A stretch of 64,000 nt of DNA from Fervidicoccus fontis Kam940 (GTDB lineage: Archaea; Thermoproteota; Thermoprotei_A; Sulfolobales; Fervidicoccaceae), in contig NC_017461.1 of NCBI RefSeq assembly GCF_000258425.1, positions 744,001 through 808,000 of the forward strand, given 5' to 3'. Made by a program: the position numbers and the translations under genes. Positions 7,473 through 16,978 of this stretch are shown here, one piece after another (within the stretch, counting starts at the first letter, position 1; every line of letters starts with the position of its first letter). The notes beneath the pieces were generated by a model. It searched no databases. It had not been told where the DNA came from and saw only the letters and a list, made by a program, of their open reading frames with translations.

Positions 7473-10265
7473 ATGGAGCCTAAGCTTAGCGGACTGATTT
7501 TATCTTCTGTTACATTAGAAAACTTTCGTAATTACAGTGAGAGGACTACTTTAAATTTTGGTAAAGGCATTACTGTGCTTGTTGGAGAGAACGGAGCAGG
7601 AAAATCAAGTATAGTAGAAGCGATACTTTTTGCGCTAACAGGTGAGCTTCTTAGAGGTACTATAGAGCAGGCTAGAACAAAGGACAGTAAAAAGAAATAT
7701 TTTGAAGTTGAGCTAGAGCTGAAGGACCGGGATAATACTGTAATAAAAATACTGAGGAGAAGAAAGGAAACAGGAGAGGCTGAGGATGAGCTCAGGATAT
7801 GCTACTGCTGTGATGAGGAAAAAAGATTTAAATTAATAGCAAGAGGCGCAAATGGAGTAAACGAGAAAATCAGAGAGCTACTACTTTCCGATGAGAACTC
7901 AAAAGAAAAGGATTTCTTTAAGAGCATAATAAGACTTTCTATAATAGGACAAGGAGAGCTAATAAATAGGGCAAATGCCCTTCAGTCAAATTCTGCTTCA
8001 AAGTTGGACTTTATAGACATCCCGCTTGGTTTATCTTCCTTTGAAAAAGCAAATAAAAAGCTGGGCGAATTTAGCATAAGGCTAGAAAACATTAGTGATC
8101 TTATAAGTAGCTTTACATACAAAGTAAATGATAACAGTCTTTCAAATTTATGCGGAAGTAAAAAACTATTGGGGAAAAAGCTCAGTGAGTTAAAAAATGA
8201 TTATGAAAAGAAAAAAGCTGAGCTGGAGAGTCTTGAGAAAGAAAGAGCTATAGTTGAAAGAGAATTAAAGATGATGGAGGAAAAAGAAAAGGAACTTAAT
8301 GCTACGATGGAAAATTTACTATCGAAGTCAAAAGAGTTAGAGCAGGCAAGAAGCAAACGTGATGAAAAGGAGGCAAGGTTTAAACTTTTAAAAAACAAAT
8401 TAGAGGAAAACGAGGCTCGTCTGAAAGAGCTTGAAGAAAAAACCTCCAAGAAAGATGATATAATAAATAAGGTTCAGGCAATCAGATATCTGCTTTTGTA
8501 TAACGAGGCAAAAAACTGTTTGGAATATATAAAGGAAATATATAATAACTACAAAGATTATTCAGCTTCGTTAAACGATTTGAAGTCAGTACAGGAAAAT
8601 ATAAAACAGTTAGAAAGGGAAGAGAAAGAGCTTGAACGAAATAGAGCTATGCTAGTGAGCAAAAGAGAACAAATAGAGAAAATAAAAGCTGACTTGGAGA
8701 AATATGAAAACGAAGCTAAAAAATATTTAAATATGTTAGATTCTAATGAAGCTGATACACTAAAGGGCAAAGATTTAGAAACGAAGATTGTAGAACTGAA
8801 AGACCAGTTTAAAGCTAAAATTGAAGACCTGCAAAGAAAGATTAGCTTCATTGAAAGTTCATTAAAAACGTTCAAAGAATATATAAATGAAATAAAAAGA
8901 GCTGAAGGGAGATGTCCCTTATGTGGCAGAGAGCTGAATGAGGAACACAAGGTTGAGCTGATACATAAATTTGAAGAAGCTATAAATAACAATATAAATG
9001 AAAAAAAGCGACTTGAAAATGAGCTGAAAGATTTAAAGTCAACATACGAAAAAGCATATGAAAGCAAAAATAGCCCTCTTATGAAATATCTCAGCTTTTT
9101 GCAACATGAAGCAGATGTCTTAAAAGAAGAAGATATAGAAAAAATTAATAGCGAAATTGAAGAAATTGAGAGAAAAATTTCAGAAAATGAGTCAACTTTA
9201 GAAATAATGAAAAAAATAGAAAACGCTTATAGAAATTCTGAAAGTTGCAAGAGGAATCTTATCAGCATAGGCAAGATGCTAGAATTTGAGCAAATCAGTG
9301 CAGAAAACATAGAGTTATTAGAAAAAATTGTAAAAGAATATGAAAAGTTAGGAGAAGAATATCTTTCTAAGACAAATGATGGCAATATTGAGATTAGCAT
9401 TGAAGCATATAACAAGTATAAAAAAATACTTCAAGAAATTAGTAACTCAGAGAGTTTGCTAGATTCAAAGAAAAAGGATATGGAAAACATTAAAAATGAG
9501 TTTAATTCCCTTAAGTTGGAAATAGAAGAGCTTGATAAAAAAATCGAGAGCCTAAGAAGTGTGGAAGAAGAACTTAAAAAAGTTAGAAGCGAGATCGATG
9601 CAGTTGAAAAAGATATACAGAATAAGCAAAGGGAGAACGGAGAGCTAGTAATAAGTATAGATACGTTGAAAAAAGAGTTAGCTGAATATGAAGAAAAAAT
9701 AAAGAGCTACGAAAGTGGATTGAGGCAAATAGATGATGCAATATATAAGTTAAATGTGTTGCTTAAAGTTAGAGAGCTATATGATAAGGAAAATATACCA
9801 AAGTGGCTCAGGAATGAAGCGATTGCCATTTTAAGCAACGAAATGTCCAATACTTTAAGTAAGCTCGATTTAACGTATACAGAAGTTGATATAGATGAAA
9901 ACCTGAATATAGAGCTAATTGATAAAAACAGCGCAAGAAGTGTTCTTCTTTCTCAGGCGAGCGGCGGAGAGAGTGTTGCTGTTGCTATAGCTTTTGTTCT
10001 AGCAATGCAAAAAGTCATTCAGAAGATGATAGCTGGAGAAGAAGTATTCGACTTTCTTATTTTAGATGAGCCTACAACACATTTAGATGATGAAAGGGTG
10101 AGAGACCTTGTTGAAGTCTTTAGGACTTTAGGTGAAAGAGGAGAGGGAGTTCCTCAGCTTATAATAGTAACCCATGACGAACAACTAAAGGAAGCAGGTG
10201 ATGCAATATATGAAGTCAAAAAAATACCTGGAAAAGGATCCTTTGTTAGTGAGGTGTTAGAGTAA
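7473..10265 (+). CDS. rad50: DNA double-strand break repair ATPase Rad50
   Basis: This 930-residue SMC-like ATPase has Walker A GENGAGKS at about residue 38. It has two long charged coiled coils (about 200-450 and 500-760) joined by a zinc hook CPLC at about 481-484. The ABC signature SGGES lies near 829 and Walker B LILDEPTTHLD near 862. Two Rad50 molecules dimerise through the hook and the ATPase heads and control Mre11 at DNA ends. Length is normal for archaeal Rad50. The gene starts 4 bp after mre11 and its TAA overlaps the nurA ATG, indicating coupled translation. Confidence 0.96.
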   Translation: MEPKLSGLILSSVTLENFRNYSERTTLNFGKGITVLVGENGAGKSSIVEAILFALTGELLRGTIEQARTKDSKKKYFEVELELKDRDNTVIKILRRRKETGEAEDELRICYCCDEEKRFKLIARGANGVNEKIRELLLSDENSKEKDFFKSIIRLSIIGQGELINRANALQSNSASKLDFIDIPLGLSSFEKANKKLGEFSIRLENISDLISSFTYKVNDNSLSNLCGSKKLLGKKLSELKNDYEKKKAELESLEKERAIVERELKMMEEKEKELNATMENLLSKSKELEQARSKRDEKEARFKLLKNKLEENEARLKELEEKTSKKDDIINKVQAIRYLLLYNEAKNCLEYIKEIYNNYKDYSASLNDLKSVQENIKQLEREEKELERNRAMLVSKREQIEKIKADLEKYENEAKKYLNMLDSNEADTLKGKDLETKIVELKDQFKAKIEDLQRKISFIESSLKTFKEYINEIKRAEGRCPLCGRELNEEHKVELIHKFEEAINNNINEKKRLENELKDLKSTYEKAYESKNSPLMKYLSFLQHEADVLKEEDIEKINSEIEEIERKISENESTLEIMKKIENAYRNSESCKRNLISIGKMLEFEQISAENIELLEKIVKEYEKLGEEYLSKTNDGNIEISIEAYNKYKKILQEISNSESLLDSKKKDMENIKNEFNSLKLEIEELDKKIESLRSVEEELKKVRSEIDAVEKDIQNKQRENGELVISIDTLKKELAEYEEKIKSYESGLRQIDDAIYKLNVLLKVRELYDKENIPKWLRNEAIAILSNEMSNTLSKLDLTYTEVDIDENLNIELIDKNSARSVLLSQASGGESVAVAIAFVLAMQKVIQKMIAGEEVFDFLILDEPTTHLDDERVRDLVEVFRTLGERGEGVPQLIIVTHDEQLKEAGDAIYEVKKIPGKGSFVSEVLE

Positions 10266-11425
10266 TGGCATTTCATGAGGATTTATTTGAAGCAGCTATA
10301 CGTAAGAGAGATTTAATTATCAGCAAATTGAAGAAATTTATAGACATGTATGATAAAGATATCATTAAGCAATTCAACGAAGTTCAGGACTTTTCAAATA
10401 CCAAGCGAGAAGACTTATACAGACCAACAAAAATCGCAGGAATTGACGGAGGCTCGCTTCCAAAATCTTTTCTCGGCTTTGATCTTTATTTTATCAAAAC
10501 ATACGCTATAAGGCTTCATCTTAATGAGGAAAAGAACGAATATGTTAGAGGGTCTACATATAAAATTGCCGACATTGATATGTTAATACCTCCAGGAAGC
10601 TTGCAAGATAGGATTACAGTTTATAGGCAGGTAACGGAGCTTAGAGCAATACTAGATTCTCTTAAAAATAATTACTTTACTCTTGAAGATGGGAGTGCAG
10701 AATCTCTAATTTCAAGGCCAACTCATATAAGACCTAGAATTCTTAACGGCTTGAGCGAATATAGTTGCGAAGACATAGGTAAAATTGTCAATAAAAGCTT
10801 TAATGATGAATTTACAAGCATGGGAATTAAATCCTTAATAGAAGAAATATATGAAAAGGAAAAGAAAAGCGATTTAAATGAATTAGCTTTTAAATTGGAG
10901 CTCGGCGAAAAGTTTTACTATATTTCTGAAATTTTAAAGGAAATAACAAAAGGCAAAGAGTTATTTTTTGTTACTAAAACAGGAAGAAGTAATGACTTTT
11001 TCAACTCCAGTCTTTCAGATCAATATATTATTTCTATGAAAACGAAGGTCGCGGGATTCATAACCAGAAGTCCTTTGCCGTTAAGCAAGGTAGTTGAAGA
11101 ATCGAAGACCTCTTTCTGCGGAGTAAGCGATTTGATGGATGAAGTATATTTGCTTACAGGATATGCAAGACTTGAGAACTTCGGCCCGGTGCTAAAGGTT
11201 GAGTTGCTATTGCCGAAATTTAAAGCTGAATCTATAAGTGATCCGAATAAGTTTTATTATGAAAAGCTACTGCAGATAAGCAGTATATCGGTAAGCGGTT
11301 ATCCTTATGTTCTGTCGCTTGCGCATCAAGAAGCTCATATATATTTAAATACTGTCGAAGTCATAGTTGATGCTTTGGGGTTGGGCGAAGAGCCTACCGG
11401 TAGGGAAGAGATTGAAATTTTATGA
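10265..11425 (+). CDS. nurA: 5'-3' nuclease NurA
   Basis: The 386-residue product has the NurA domain. The catalytic region AGIDGGS places the first conserved Asp at residue 61, and a second acidic cluster EDGSAE follows near 142. The C-terminal SGYPYVLSLAHQEAHI is also typical of the family. NurA is an Mn-dependent 5'-3' exo- and endonuclease that works with the HerA hexamer to resect DNA ends after Mre11-Rad50. The ATG overlaps the rad50 stop by one base. herA follows after 34 bp, so the four genes form one functional unit. Confidence 0.92.
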   Translation: MAFHEDLFEAAIRKRDLIISKLKKFIDMYDKDIIKQFNEVQDFSNTKREDLYRPTKIAGIDGGSLPKSFLGFDLYFIKTYAIRLHLNEEKNEYVRGSTYKIADIDMLIPPGSLQDRITVYRQVTELRAILDSLKNNYFTLEDGSAESLISRPTHIRPRILNGLSEYSCEDIGKIVNKSFNDEFTSMGIKSLIEEIYEKEKKSDLNELAFKLELGEKFYYISEILKEITKGKELFFVTKTGRSNDFFNSSLSDQYIISMKTKVAGFITRSPLPLSKVVEESKTSFCGVSDLMDEVYLLTGYARLENFGPVLKVELLLPKFKAESISDPNKFYYEKLLQISSISVSGYPYVLSLAHQEAHIYLNTVEVIVDALGLGEEPTGREEIEIL

Positions 11426-11459
11426 TTTTCATTCAATTGAATAAAAAGAGTGGTAAGAT

Positions 11460-13118
11460 ATGAGTAAAGAAGAAATCGAAATAGATATAGAAAGTCAGGA
11501 AATCCTCGGATATGTGATTGGAGAAAGCACTCCATTTAGGATCACCTTTCTCTCAAATTCCCCACCAAGAGTAGGTGAGTATGTTTTTATAAAGCATGAT
11601 GAAGATTATCTGCTTGGAATGGTGGACAGGTCTTACGCGGGGAATCCATACGTACCTGAAGATATAACAAATATAAATGTTTTCAAAAATTACATGGAAG
11701 CTATATCTGTTAGAGAATATTCGAGAGGTTCGGTTAAGATAATTACCAAACTTAAACCGTTGCTTGAAAGGGGGATCTCTGAAGCCCCAAAAACCCCCCC
11801 AAAATCTTCATATCCAGTTTATAGAGCATCGGATAAAATCCTGACAAAGATCTTTTCTCCTAATGTTGATAATTGCTATGATGATTATTGCTATGATCCT
11901 TATAGGAAAATAGGATACGTAAGAATTGGCGTTCTTTCTAACCATCCAAATGTCCCTGTTTTTGTAAAAGTTGATCCTATAGTATCTAGACACCTTGCAA
12001 TTTTGGCTGTTACGGGCGCGGGAAAATCAAATAGCGTTAGTATACTCACTGAGAGAATTACTTGTGGACTAAATGGGACTGTGCTAATATTTGATATCCA
12101 TGGAGAATACGCATCATCTGATATATGTAAAGACAAACAGAATATTGTCCCTCCGAAAATCAACCCATTTTCATTATCTATATTTGAGCTTTTCAGGTTA
12201 GCTAGAATAAGGGACGATGCTATAAAACAACAGAGCATTCTGAGAAGGGTATATAAGTACATAAAAGATAATTATAAACCAAGCGATCCTAATACAATAG
12301 AATATAAAAGAGAGTTTTTGAACAAGATCCTTGAGGTTTTAAAAAGCGAATTAGAAAAGAAGCTAAAAAAGAAAAATAATACAACAGCGGACAAAGGAAT
12401 CTTAGGTGGGTTTAAGGATGATGAAATATTAAATGTTATAAACAAGTTAGAAGACTTAGAATCAAACTATTCGGCTGTATTAACACCAGATGCTCCGGAA
12501 GAGGTAAAAATTGCAATCAAACCGAATGAGCTAAACATTGTGGATCTTTCTGGAGTAGATGAAAACGGAAGCGATGTTATTGTGTCTTATTATACAAGAA
12601 GGCTTTTGGAAGAAAGGAAAAAATATGTTACTACTAGGAGAGAAGGTTATCCCTCGCCGATACTTATAATAGTTGAAGAAGCGCATATTTTAGTTCCCAA
12701 AGATGAGGAGACGCTAACTAAAGATATTATAGGAAAGATAGCTAGAGAGGGGAGAAAGTTCGGCGTAGGAATATGTTTGGTTAGCCAAAGGCCTAAAAAT
12801 ATAGATGAGAACTCATTAAGCCAAACCAATAACAGAATCATTTTGAAGATTATTGAGCCAAATGATCTTCAGTATATTCAAAGAGCTACCGAACAAATGA
12901 GTAGTGAGCTTTTAGAGTTGCTTCCAGGTTTAAGAACCGGAGAAGCTGTATTGCTAGGAGAGTTTACTAAGATCCCTGCTTTAGTTAAGATAGATGAACA
13001 TTCTGGGAAAAAGATAGGGAAAGATCTGGAGATTTCATCCCAATGGATCTCCTCAGGAAAGGATAAAAGAGAAGAGTTCGAAAGAATTAAAGATGAGCTT
13101 GAAATGATAAAAGGTTAA
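11460..13118 (+). CDS. herA: Bipolar DNA helicase/translocase HerA
   Basis: The 552-residue product is a HerA/FtsK-type hexameric ATPase. An N-terminal beta-barrel (HAS) domain covers about residues 10-90, which docks NurA. Walker A VTGAGKSNS lies at about 184, Walker B LIIVEEAH at about 404, and a sensor-like SQRPKN at about 442. HerA threads DNA to NurA during end resection. It is the last of the four resection genes here, whereas in many crenarchaea herA comes first. A DUF457-type membrane protein follows after 4 bp. Confidence 0.94.
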   Translation: MSKEEIEIDIESQEILGYVIGESTPFRITFLSNSPPRVGEYVFIKHDEDYLLGMVDRSYAGNPYVPEDITNINVFKNYMEAISVREYSRGSVKIITKLKPLLERGISEAPKTPPKSSYPVYRASDKILTKIFSPNVDNCYDDYCYDPYRKIGYVRIGVLSNHPNVPVFVKVDPIVSRHLAILAVTGAGKSNSVSILTERITCGLNGTVLIFDIHGEYASSDICKDKQNIVPPKINPFSLSIFELFRLARIRDDAIKQQSILRRVYKYIKDNYKPSDPNTIEYKREFLNKILEVLKSELEKKLKKKNNTTADKGILGGFKDDEILNVINKLEDLESNYSAVLTPDAPEEVKIAIKPNELNIVDLSGVDENGSDVIVSYYTRRLLEERKKYVTTRREGYPSPILIIVEEAHILVPKDEETLTKDIIGKIAREGRKFGVGICLVSQRPKNIDENSLSQTNNRIILKIIEPNDLQYIQRATEQMSSELLELLPGLRTGEAVLLGEFTKIPALVKIDEHSGKKIGKDLEISSQWISSGKDKREEFERIKDELEMIKG

Positions 13119-13122
13119 TGCT

Positions 13123-13572
13123 ATGCAAAAAAAGACTCATCTTCTTTTTGGAACAGGTCTATCGCTATATATCATTTCCCTTTTTGGTCAAATTTCCCAA
13201 ATTTCAATATTGTTCATTGTGATTTTTTCAATATTCCCCGACCTAGACTTAAAAAATAATCATAGAAAATTATTCCACAATATATTTGCACTCTTACTGA
13301 TTCCTGCTATAGCAGTAGTTTTAAGCTACAATTATCTGATTGATTACCAGCTAACATCAGAATCGGAAATACTTATATACCTTTCAGCAGTAATTTCATA
13401 TGGGCTTCATTTAATTCTTGATATGCTTACAAAAATGGGAGTATATCTATTTTGGCCTCTATCAAATAAAAGTATTGGTTTAAAGTTAGTTCGTACAGAT
13501 AATAACTTATTAAATGCTGTGCTCTCAATTATAGGTATGCTCCTTATAATAAAAGTCTTCATTCCCCTATAG
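13123..13572 (+). CDS. YdjM/DUF457-type membrane-bound metal-dependent hydrolase family protein
   Basis: The 149-residue product has about four hydrophobic segments. It has the family's polar motifs FPDLDLKNNHRKLFHN near residues 38-53 and HLILDMLTKMGVYLFWP near 104-120, whose His and Asp residues are thought to bind metal. Bacterial YdjM is an SOS (LexA-controlled) gene, but its biochemical role is not established. The gene begins 4 bp after herA, so it is very likely co-transcribed with the resection genes. A role in DNA damage is suggested by context only. Confidence 0.75.
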   Translation: MQKKTHLLFGTGLSLYIISLFGQISQISILFIVIFSIFPDLDLKNNHRKLFHNIFALLLIPAIAVVLSYNYLIDYQLTSESEILIYLSAVISYGLHLILDMLTKMGVYLFWPLSNKSIGLKLVRTDNNLLNAVLSIIGMLLIIKVFIPL

Positions 13573-13753
13573 GTTTTTTATAAACATAACAGTTTACTAA
13601 TTGTGAAAAAATATCGCAATATTCTTAAGTAGAGTTGATAAAACTACAGAAATAATTTCTGGAAATTTATTGGATAGTCAAAAGAAAAATTAATATTTAT
13701 TGATAATATTATTTTATAACGTTAAACATCTAAATAATAGTAGGTGTTATAGA

Positions 13754-13990
13754 ATGGCAAAAGTAAAAGTAACAATTGATAGAAACACATGCATTGGTTG
13801 TGGAGTATGTGCAAACCTTTGTCCTGACGTATTTGAGCTTAATCCTAACGACGGCAAGAGTTCAATTGTTGAAAAGTTTAGAGTTGGAGGAGATTTAGGA
13901 GCAGGAGAAGTAGATGAAAGCTTAGAAGAATGTGCTAATTCTGCCGCAGGGAGCTGTCCTGTTTCTGCAATTAAGGTAGAAAAAGCTTAA
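13754..13990 (+). CDS. Single-cluster [4Fe-4S] ferredoxin
   Basis: The 78-residue acidic protein has CIGCGVCANLCP near residues 11-22 and a distant SCPVSAI near the C-terminus. The first three cysteines and the last one ligate one [4Fe-4S] cluster. The extra pair (Cys21 and the Cys in EECANS) probably forms the disulfide seen in other hyperthermophilic ferredoxins. It acts as a soluble electron carrier for oxidoreductases. ATG 13754 is chosen because AGGTG precedes it; an upstream in-frame ATG would add an unconserved stretch. It is monocistronic, with a T-run after the stop. Confidence 0.92.
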   Translation: MAKVKVTIDRNTCIGCGVCANLCPDVFELNPNDGKSSIVEKFRVGGDLGAGEVDESLEECANSAAGSCPVSAIKVEKA

Positions 13991-14005
13991 ATTTTATAAA
14001 TACAC

Positions 14006-14016
14006 TTTCTTTTTTT
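14006..14016 (+). terminator. T-run terminator after the ferredoxin gene
   Basis: A run of seven T (14010-14016) preceded by CTTTC lies about 20 bp after the stop codon. Oligo-T stretches on the coding strand are the usual intrinsic terminators in archaea. Confidence 0.5.
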
Positions 14017-14160
14017 AAATATCAAAATTAAAGGCTTTCTTTAAAATTAGGGAAGAAATCTTCTTATACTTTAAATATTTCTTCGACATTCTCACTGTAC
14101 TGCATAGATGATCATTATGCATAAATAGAAATTAAAATCTTTAAAAATATTCATATTTCA

Positions 14161-14190
14161 TCTTCCTCTTAAAATTCGAGGCTTTAGATT
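14161..14190 (-). repeat. Degenerate IS605/TnpB-type 3'-end hairpin
   Basis: On the minus strand AAAGCCTCGAATTTTAAGAGG resembles the AGCCTCGCC...GGCGGGAGG hairpin that marks TnpB 3' ends elsewhere in the window (45304-45340 and 62490-62523), but its stem is broken. It is probably a decayed mobile-element end. Confidence 0.35.
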
Positions 14191-14259
14191 GCAATGCCTC
14201 GACAAGCTGTTTTGAGTTTCATAAAAGTTTATATTTTGATGTTAATGTTTTTTTGCTAT

Positions 14260-14560
14260 TTATAAATCTCTCCGCATTTGAATTCTAGAGTTGAGCTGCT
14301 CTGTGAAGGGAAAAGAGCCCTTCCAGAGAACAGCGGTGAGAAGATTGTAGAATTTCTTTAGATGCTTCGCGATAAAATCTATAGAGCCCTCAGATGCTTT
14401 AGGATATTGTTGCATGCATAAACATGTTCTCCAAATACCTTGCTCTCGAAAGCCTTTAAGCCATATGCAGAACCAAGAAGGGATGCATCAACTAATATGA
14501 ACTTATATGAGATCTGAATCCCTCCTGCAATTTAGGGTAATTAGGAGGTCAGATTCCTAA
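14260..14560. mobile_element. Decayed repeat-like DNA between the ferredoxin and feoB genes
   Basis: The 13991-14674 interval has no convincing gene. Short open stretches on the minus strand (for example about 50 codons ending near 14262) are broken by stops and match no family I recognise. The segment GAAGGGAAAAGAGCCCTTCC near 14307 resembles AGAGAAAAGGGTCTTTCAGG near 21434. The tail AGGAGGTCAGA (14544-14554) resembles the GGAGGACGTCAGA end of TnpB scars. A 6+6-bp bulged hairpin (14514-14555) could also end the feoB transcript. I read this as remains of a transposon. Confidence 0.4.
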
Positions 14561-14674
14561 CTCTTATAAGAAATTTGATTTTCTTAAAAATGAAGAAATT
14601 AATAAGCAAAGTAAATTAAAATGCTATTTTATTTTAAAACTTTGTCAGCTTTCTCACAATTTTATCATTATTAT

Positions 14675-16807
14675 TCACACAAAAAGAGAGAGCAACTTAT
14701 ATGATATGAACGATACTACGATAGCAACATTTATCATATAGCCAGTTACTGCAACGACCCCTTTTATAGACTTGGTTTCTGAATATAAAACAGAAAGCGT
14801 AGCAATACAGGGAACATAAAGTGTAGCTGCAAGAAGTACTGCATATGCTTGAGGTGCAGAATATCCTAAGGCACTTATAGCTTCATTTACACTCACATTT
14901 CCTCCACTGAGCAAGACTGACGTTTCTAAAAATCCTTCTTTTGCCACAATGCCTGTTTCAAAAAGAAAAGCGGTTTTCCATGCAGTAACGTCATTCATTC
15001 CATACATTTTGCCAATTGGAGATAGGAAGCTTCCAATATATGATGCAATGCTGTCTTCTATTGATGGAGCATAATTTCCGCTCGGCGAAAAGTTTAGAAG
15101 AAACCAAACAACTATAGAAAGTGCAAATATAATAGTACCTGCTTTTTTAAGAAAATGCTTGCTGTTGTCCCAAACATGCCACCAAATGACTTTTACTATA
15201 GGTTTATGTATCGGAGGGACTTCCGCTATCATTTCAGATGGTTCTTTGCTTTTTAAAATAAACCTTCTAATCAATAGCGCAGATAAAAGGGCTATAAGTA
15301 TGGAAATTGCGTATATAGAGACCATCACAGAAGCTCCTAAAATAGGAGATGTGAAAAATACCGATACAAATGCCATTATGATAACTAGTCTCGCTTGACA
15401 TGGCACAAAAGGGACGGAATAAATTAGTGAAAGGCGCTCATTTTTATCTTCTAAGCTTCTAGTTGAAAGCACACCAGGAACATTACAACCCAAAGATAAA
15501 GTAAGCGGGAATAAAGACCTTCCGGTAAGTCCAAAGATTTTAAAAAACCTATCGAAAGATAATGCGATCCTGATACCTAATCCAGAATCTTCTAAAACGC
15601 CTAATAACGCATAGGTAGTCATTATTAGTGGCAAGAAGCTTAACACAGCACCAACGCCCGGTATTATTCCATCACAAATCAATGAGGCAATCCAATTAGG
15701 CACGTATAAAGATAAAAACGGAAAGAGAGTTGCAGAGAGCCTATTAAAACCTTCAGATATTATACCGCTTAAACTATAGTTCTCTAAAAGCTCGCCAACC
15801 TTTTCAAGTCCTACGTATTTGAATATTACATTTAAAGGAAAACCTATGTTGATTGTAAATGCTATAGCAAAAATCGTAAAGTAAATCAAAATTGAAAACA
15901 AAAATCCCAATACTGGAACAAAGAATATTCTTTCGATCATAGAAGGTTTCTTTTCTACAGCTTTTTGTGCAACGTTCTCTTTTACAATTTTTTCAACAAA
16001 ATCATACCTTCTAGATATTACTACTTCTCTAGGAGTTCTGTTGTAGTTTTCTATATATTTCTTAATAAGCTCTTCAGCCTTTTTCTTTATTTCATCACTA
16101 CCTAAAGCATTAAGAACATATTTTTCTACAAGCTCGTCTTGCTCTAAAAGCTTAATAGCTATCCATCTTAACCTCCATTTAAGCTTTGATTTAAATGGAA
16201 TAAGAGCATTTTCCAGCTCTTTAATAAATGGCTCTAGTGACAGGTAATTTATGTTTAAACTTCCTTCTTTTTTGCTTTTATTTATCGATAAAATCTCTTT
16301 AAGCAACTCGTCTATACCTGACTTTGTCAAAGAGGATATTGGAATTAATGGAACTCCCAATTCTCTCTGAATTCCATCATATCTTATATGTATTCCCTTG
16401 CTATGGGTAATGTCACTTTTCGTAAATGCAAGGATTGCGTTAGAGTAAAGTTCAAGAACCTGCGCTGCAAAATAAAGCGATTTTATTAAATCTAAGGAAT
16501 CTACGAGTATTAGTATCGCATCCCATTTACCATTTAATATATTTTCAAGCGTTATGCTCTCTTCAGGTGAAAAAGAAGAAAGGTTATAAGTGCCAGGCAA
16601 GTCTGAAAAGCATAAGACATTACCATTATATCTTACTCTTCCTTCTTTTTTCTCTACAGTTGTCCCAGGCCAATTTGCTACTGACACGCTCTCTCCTGTA
16701 ACTGTATTGAAGAATGTCGACTTGCCTACGTTTGGGCTTCCTGCTACTAAAATTTTAAAGTTGCAGAATTCTTTGCTGTTTTCCTCTTTGGCATTGAAAG
16801 GCATCAT
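14675..16807 (-). CDS. feoB: Ferrous iron transport protein B (FeoB)
   Basis: The 710-residue product begins with a GTPase domain: G1 GSPNVGKS at 23-30, a switch region NWPGTTVEKKEG, DLPGTY for G3, and TKSD for G4. A helical GDI-like region follows. The membrane core has paired Gate motifs with conserved cysteines (SLGCNVPGVLSTRSLED and VPFVPCQARL). FeoB imports Fe(II) into the cytoplasm under anoxic conditions. Length is usual for the family. No feoA or feoC gene lies next to it. The start is an ATG-ATG pair after GAGTGAG; either may be used. Confidence 0.93.
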   Translation of the reverse strand: MMPFNAKEENSKEFCNFKILVAGSPNVGKSTFFNTVTGESVSVANWPGTTVEKKEGRVRYNGNVLCFSDLPGTYNLSSFSPEESITLENILNGKWDAILILVDSLDLIKSLYFAAQVLELYSNAILAFTKSDITHSKGIHIRYDGIQRELGVPLIPISSLTKSGIDELLKEILSINKSKKEGSLNINYLSLEPFIKELENALIPFKSKLKWRLRWIAIKLLEQDELVEKYVLNALGSDEIKKKAEELIKKYIENYNRTPREVVISRRYDFVEKIVKENVAQKAVEKKPSMIERIFFVPVLGFLFSILIYFTIFAIAFTINIGFPLNVIFKYVGLEKVGELLENYSLSGIISEGFNRLSATLFPFLSLYVPNWIASLICDGIIPGVGAVLSFLPLIMTTYALLGVLEDSGLGIRIALSFDRFFKIFGLTGRSLFPLTLSLGCNVPGVLSTRSLEDKNERLSLIYSVPFVPCQARLVIIMAFVSVFFTSPILGASVMVSIYAISILIALLSALLIRRFILKSKEPSEMIAEVPPIHKPIVKVIWWHVWDNSKHFLKKAGTIIFALSIVVWFLLNFSPSGNYAPSIEDSIASYIGSFLSPIGKMYGMNDVTAWKTAFLFETGIVAKEGFLETSVLLSGGNVSVNEAISALGYSAPQAYAVLLAATLYVPCIATLSVLYSETKSIKGVVAVTGYMINVAIVVSFISYKLLSLFV

Positions 16808-16978
16808 ATCTCACTCTTACTCACTCTCATTAAGGTATTTACGGATAAAGATAAAAAATATTGAATATATATATAGAACTTCATAATTATAAACAAAGTA
16901 GCTAATAAGCACATTAGTAGTTTTAATTTATTGCAGTTATTTTAATGAATATATATCGAATATAATATGGTGATACCC

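Noticed and set aside
8201-9067. Minus-strand open frames of 82 and 169 codons inside rad50
   Set aside because: They mirror the coiled-coil coding region and consist of Ser/Phe/Leu runs. No start signal or family pattern is present.
14100-14135. Inverted repeat TGCATAGATGATCATTATGCA as a possible C/D sRNA
   Set aside because: It contains an ATGATC stretch but has no C'/D' boxes or D box at the right distance. It is a simple short palindrome.
14262-14421. Roughly 50-codon minus-strand open frame after feoB
   Set aside because: It has no Shine-Dalgarno and no recognisable family, and it lies in a decayed segment with stops in the neighbouring frames.
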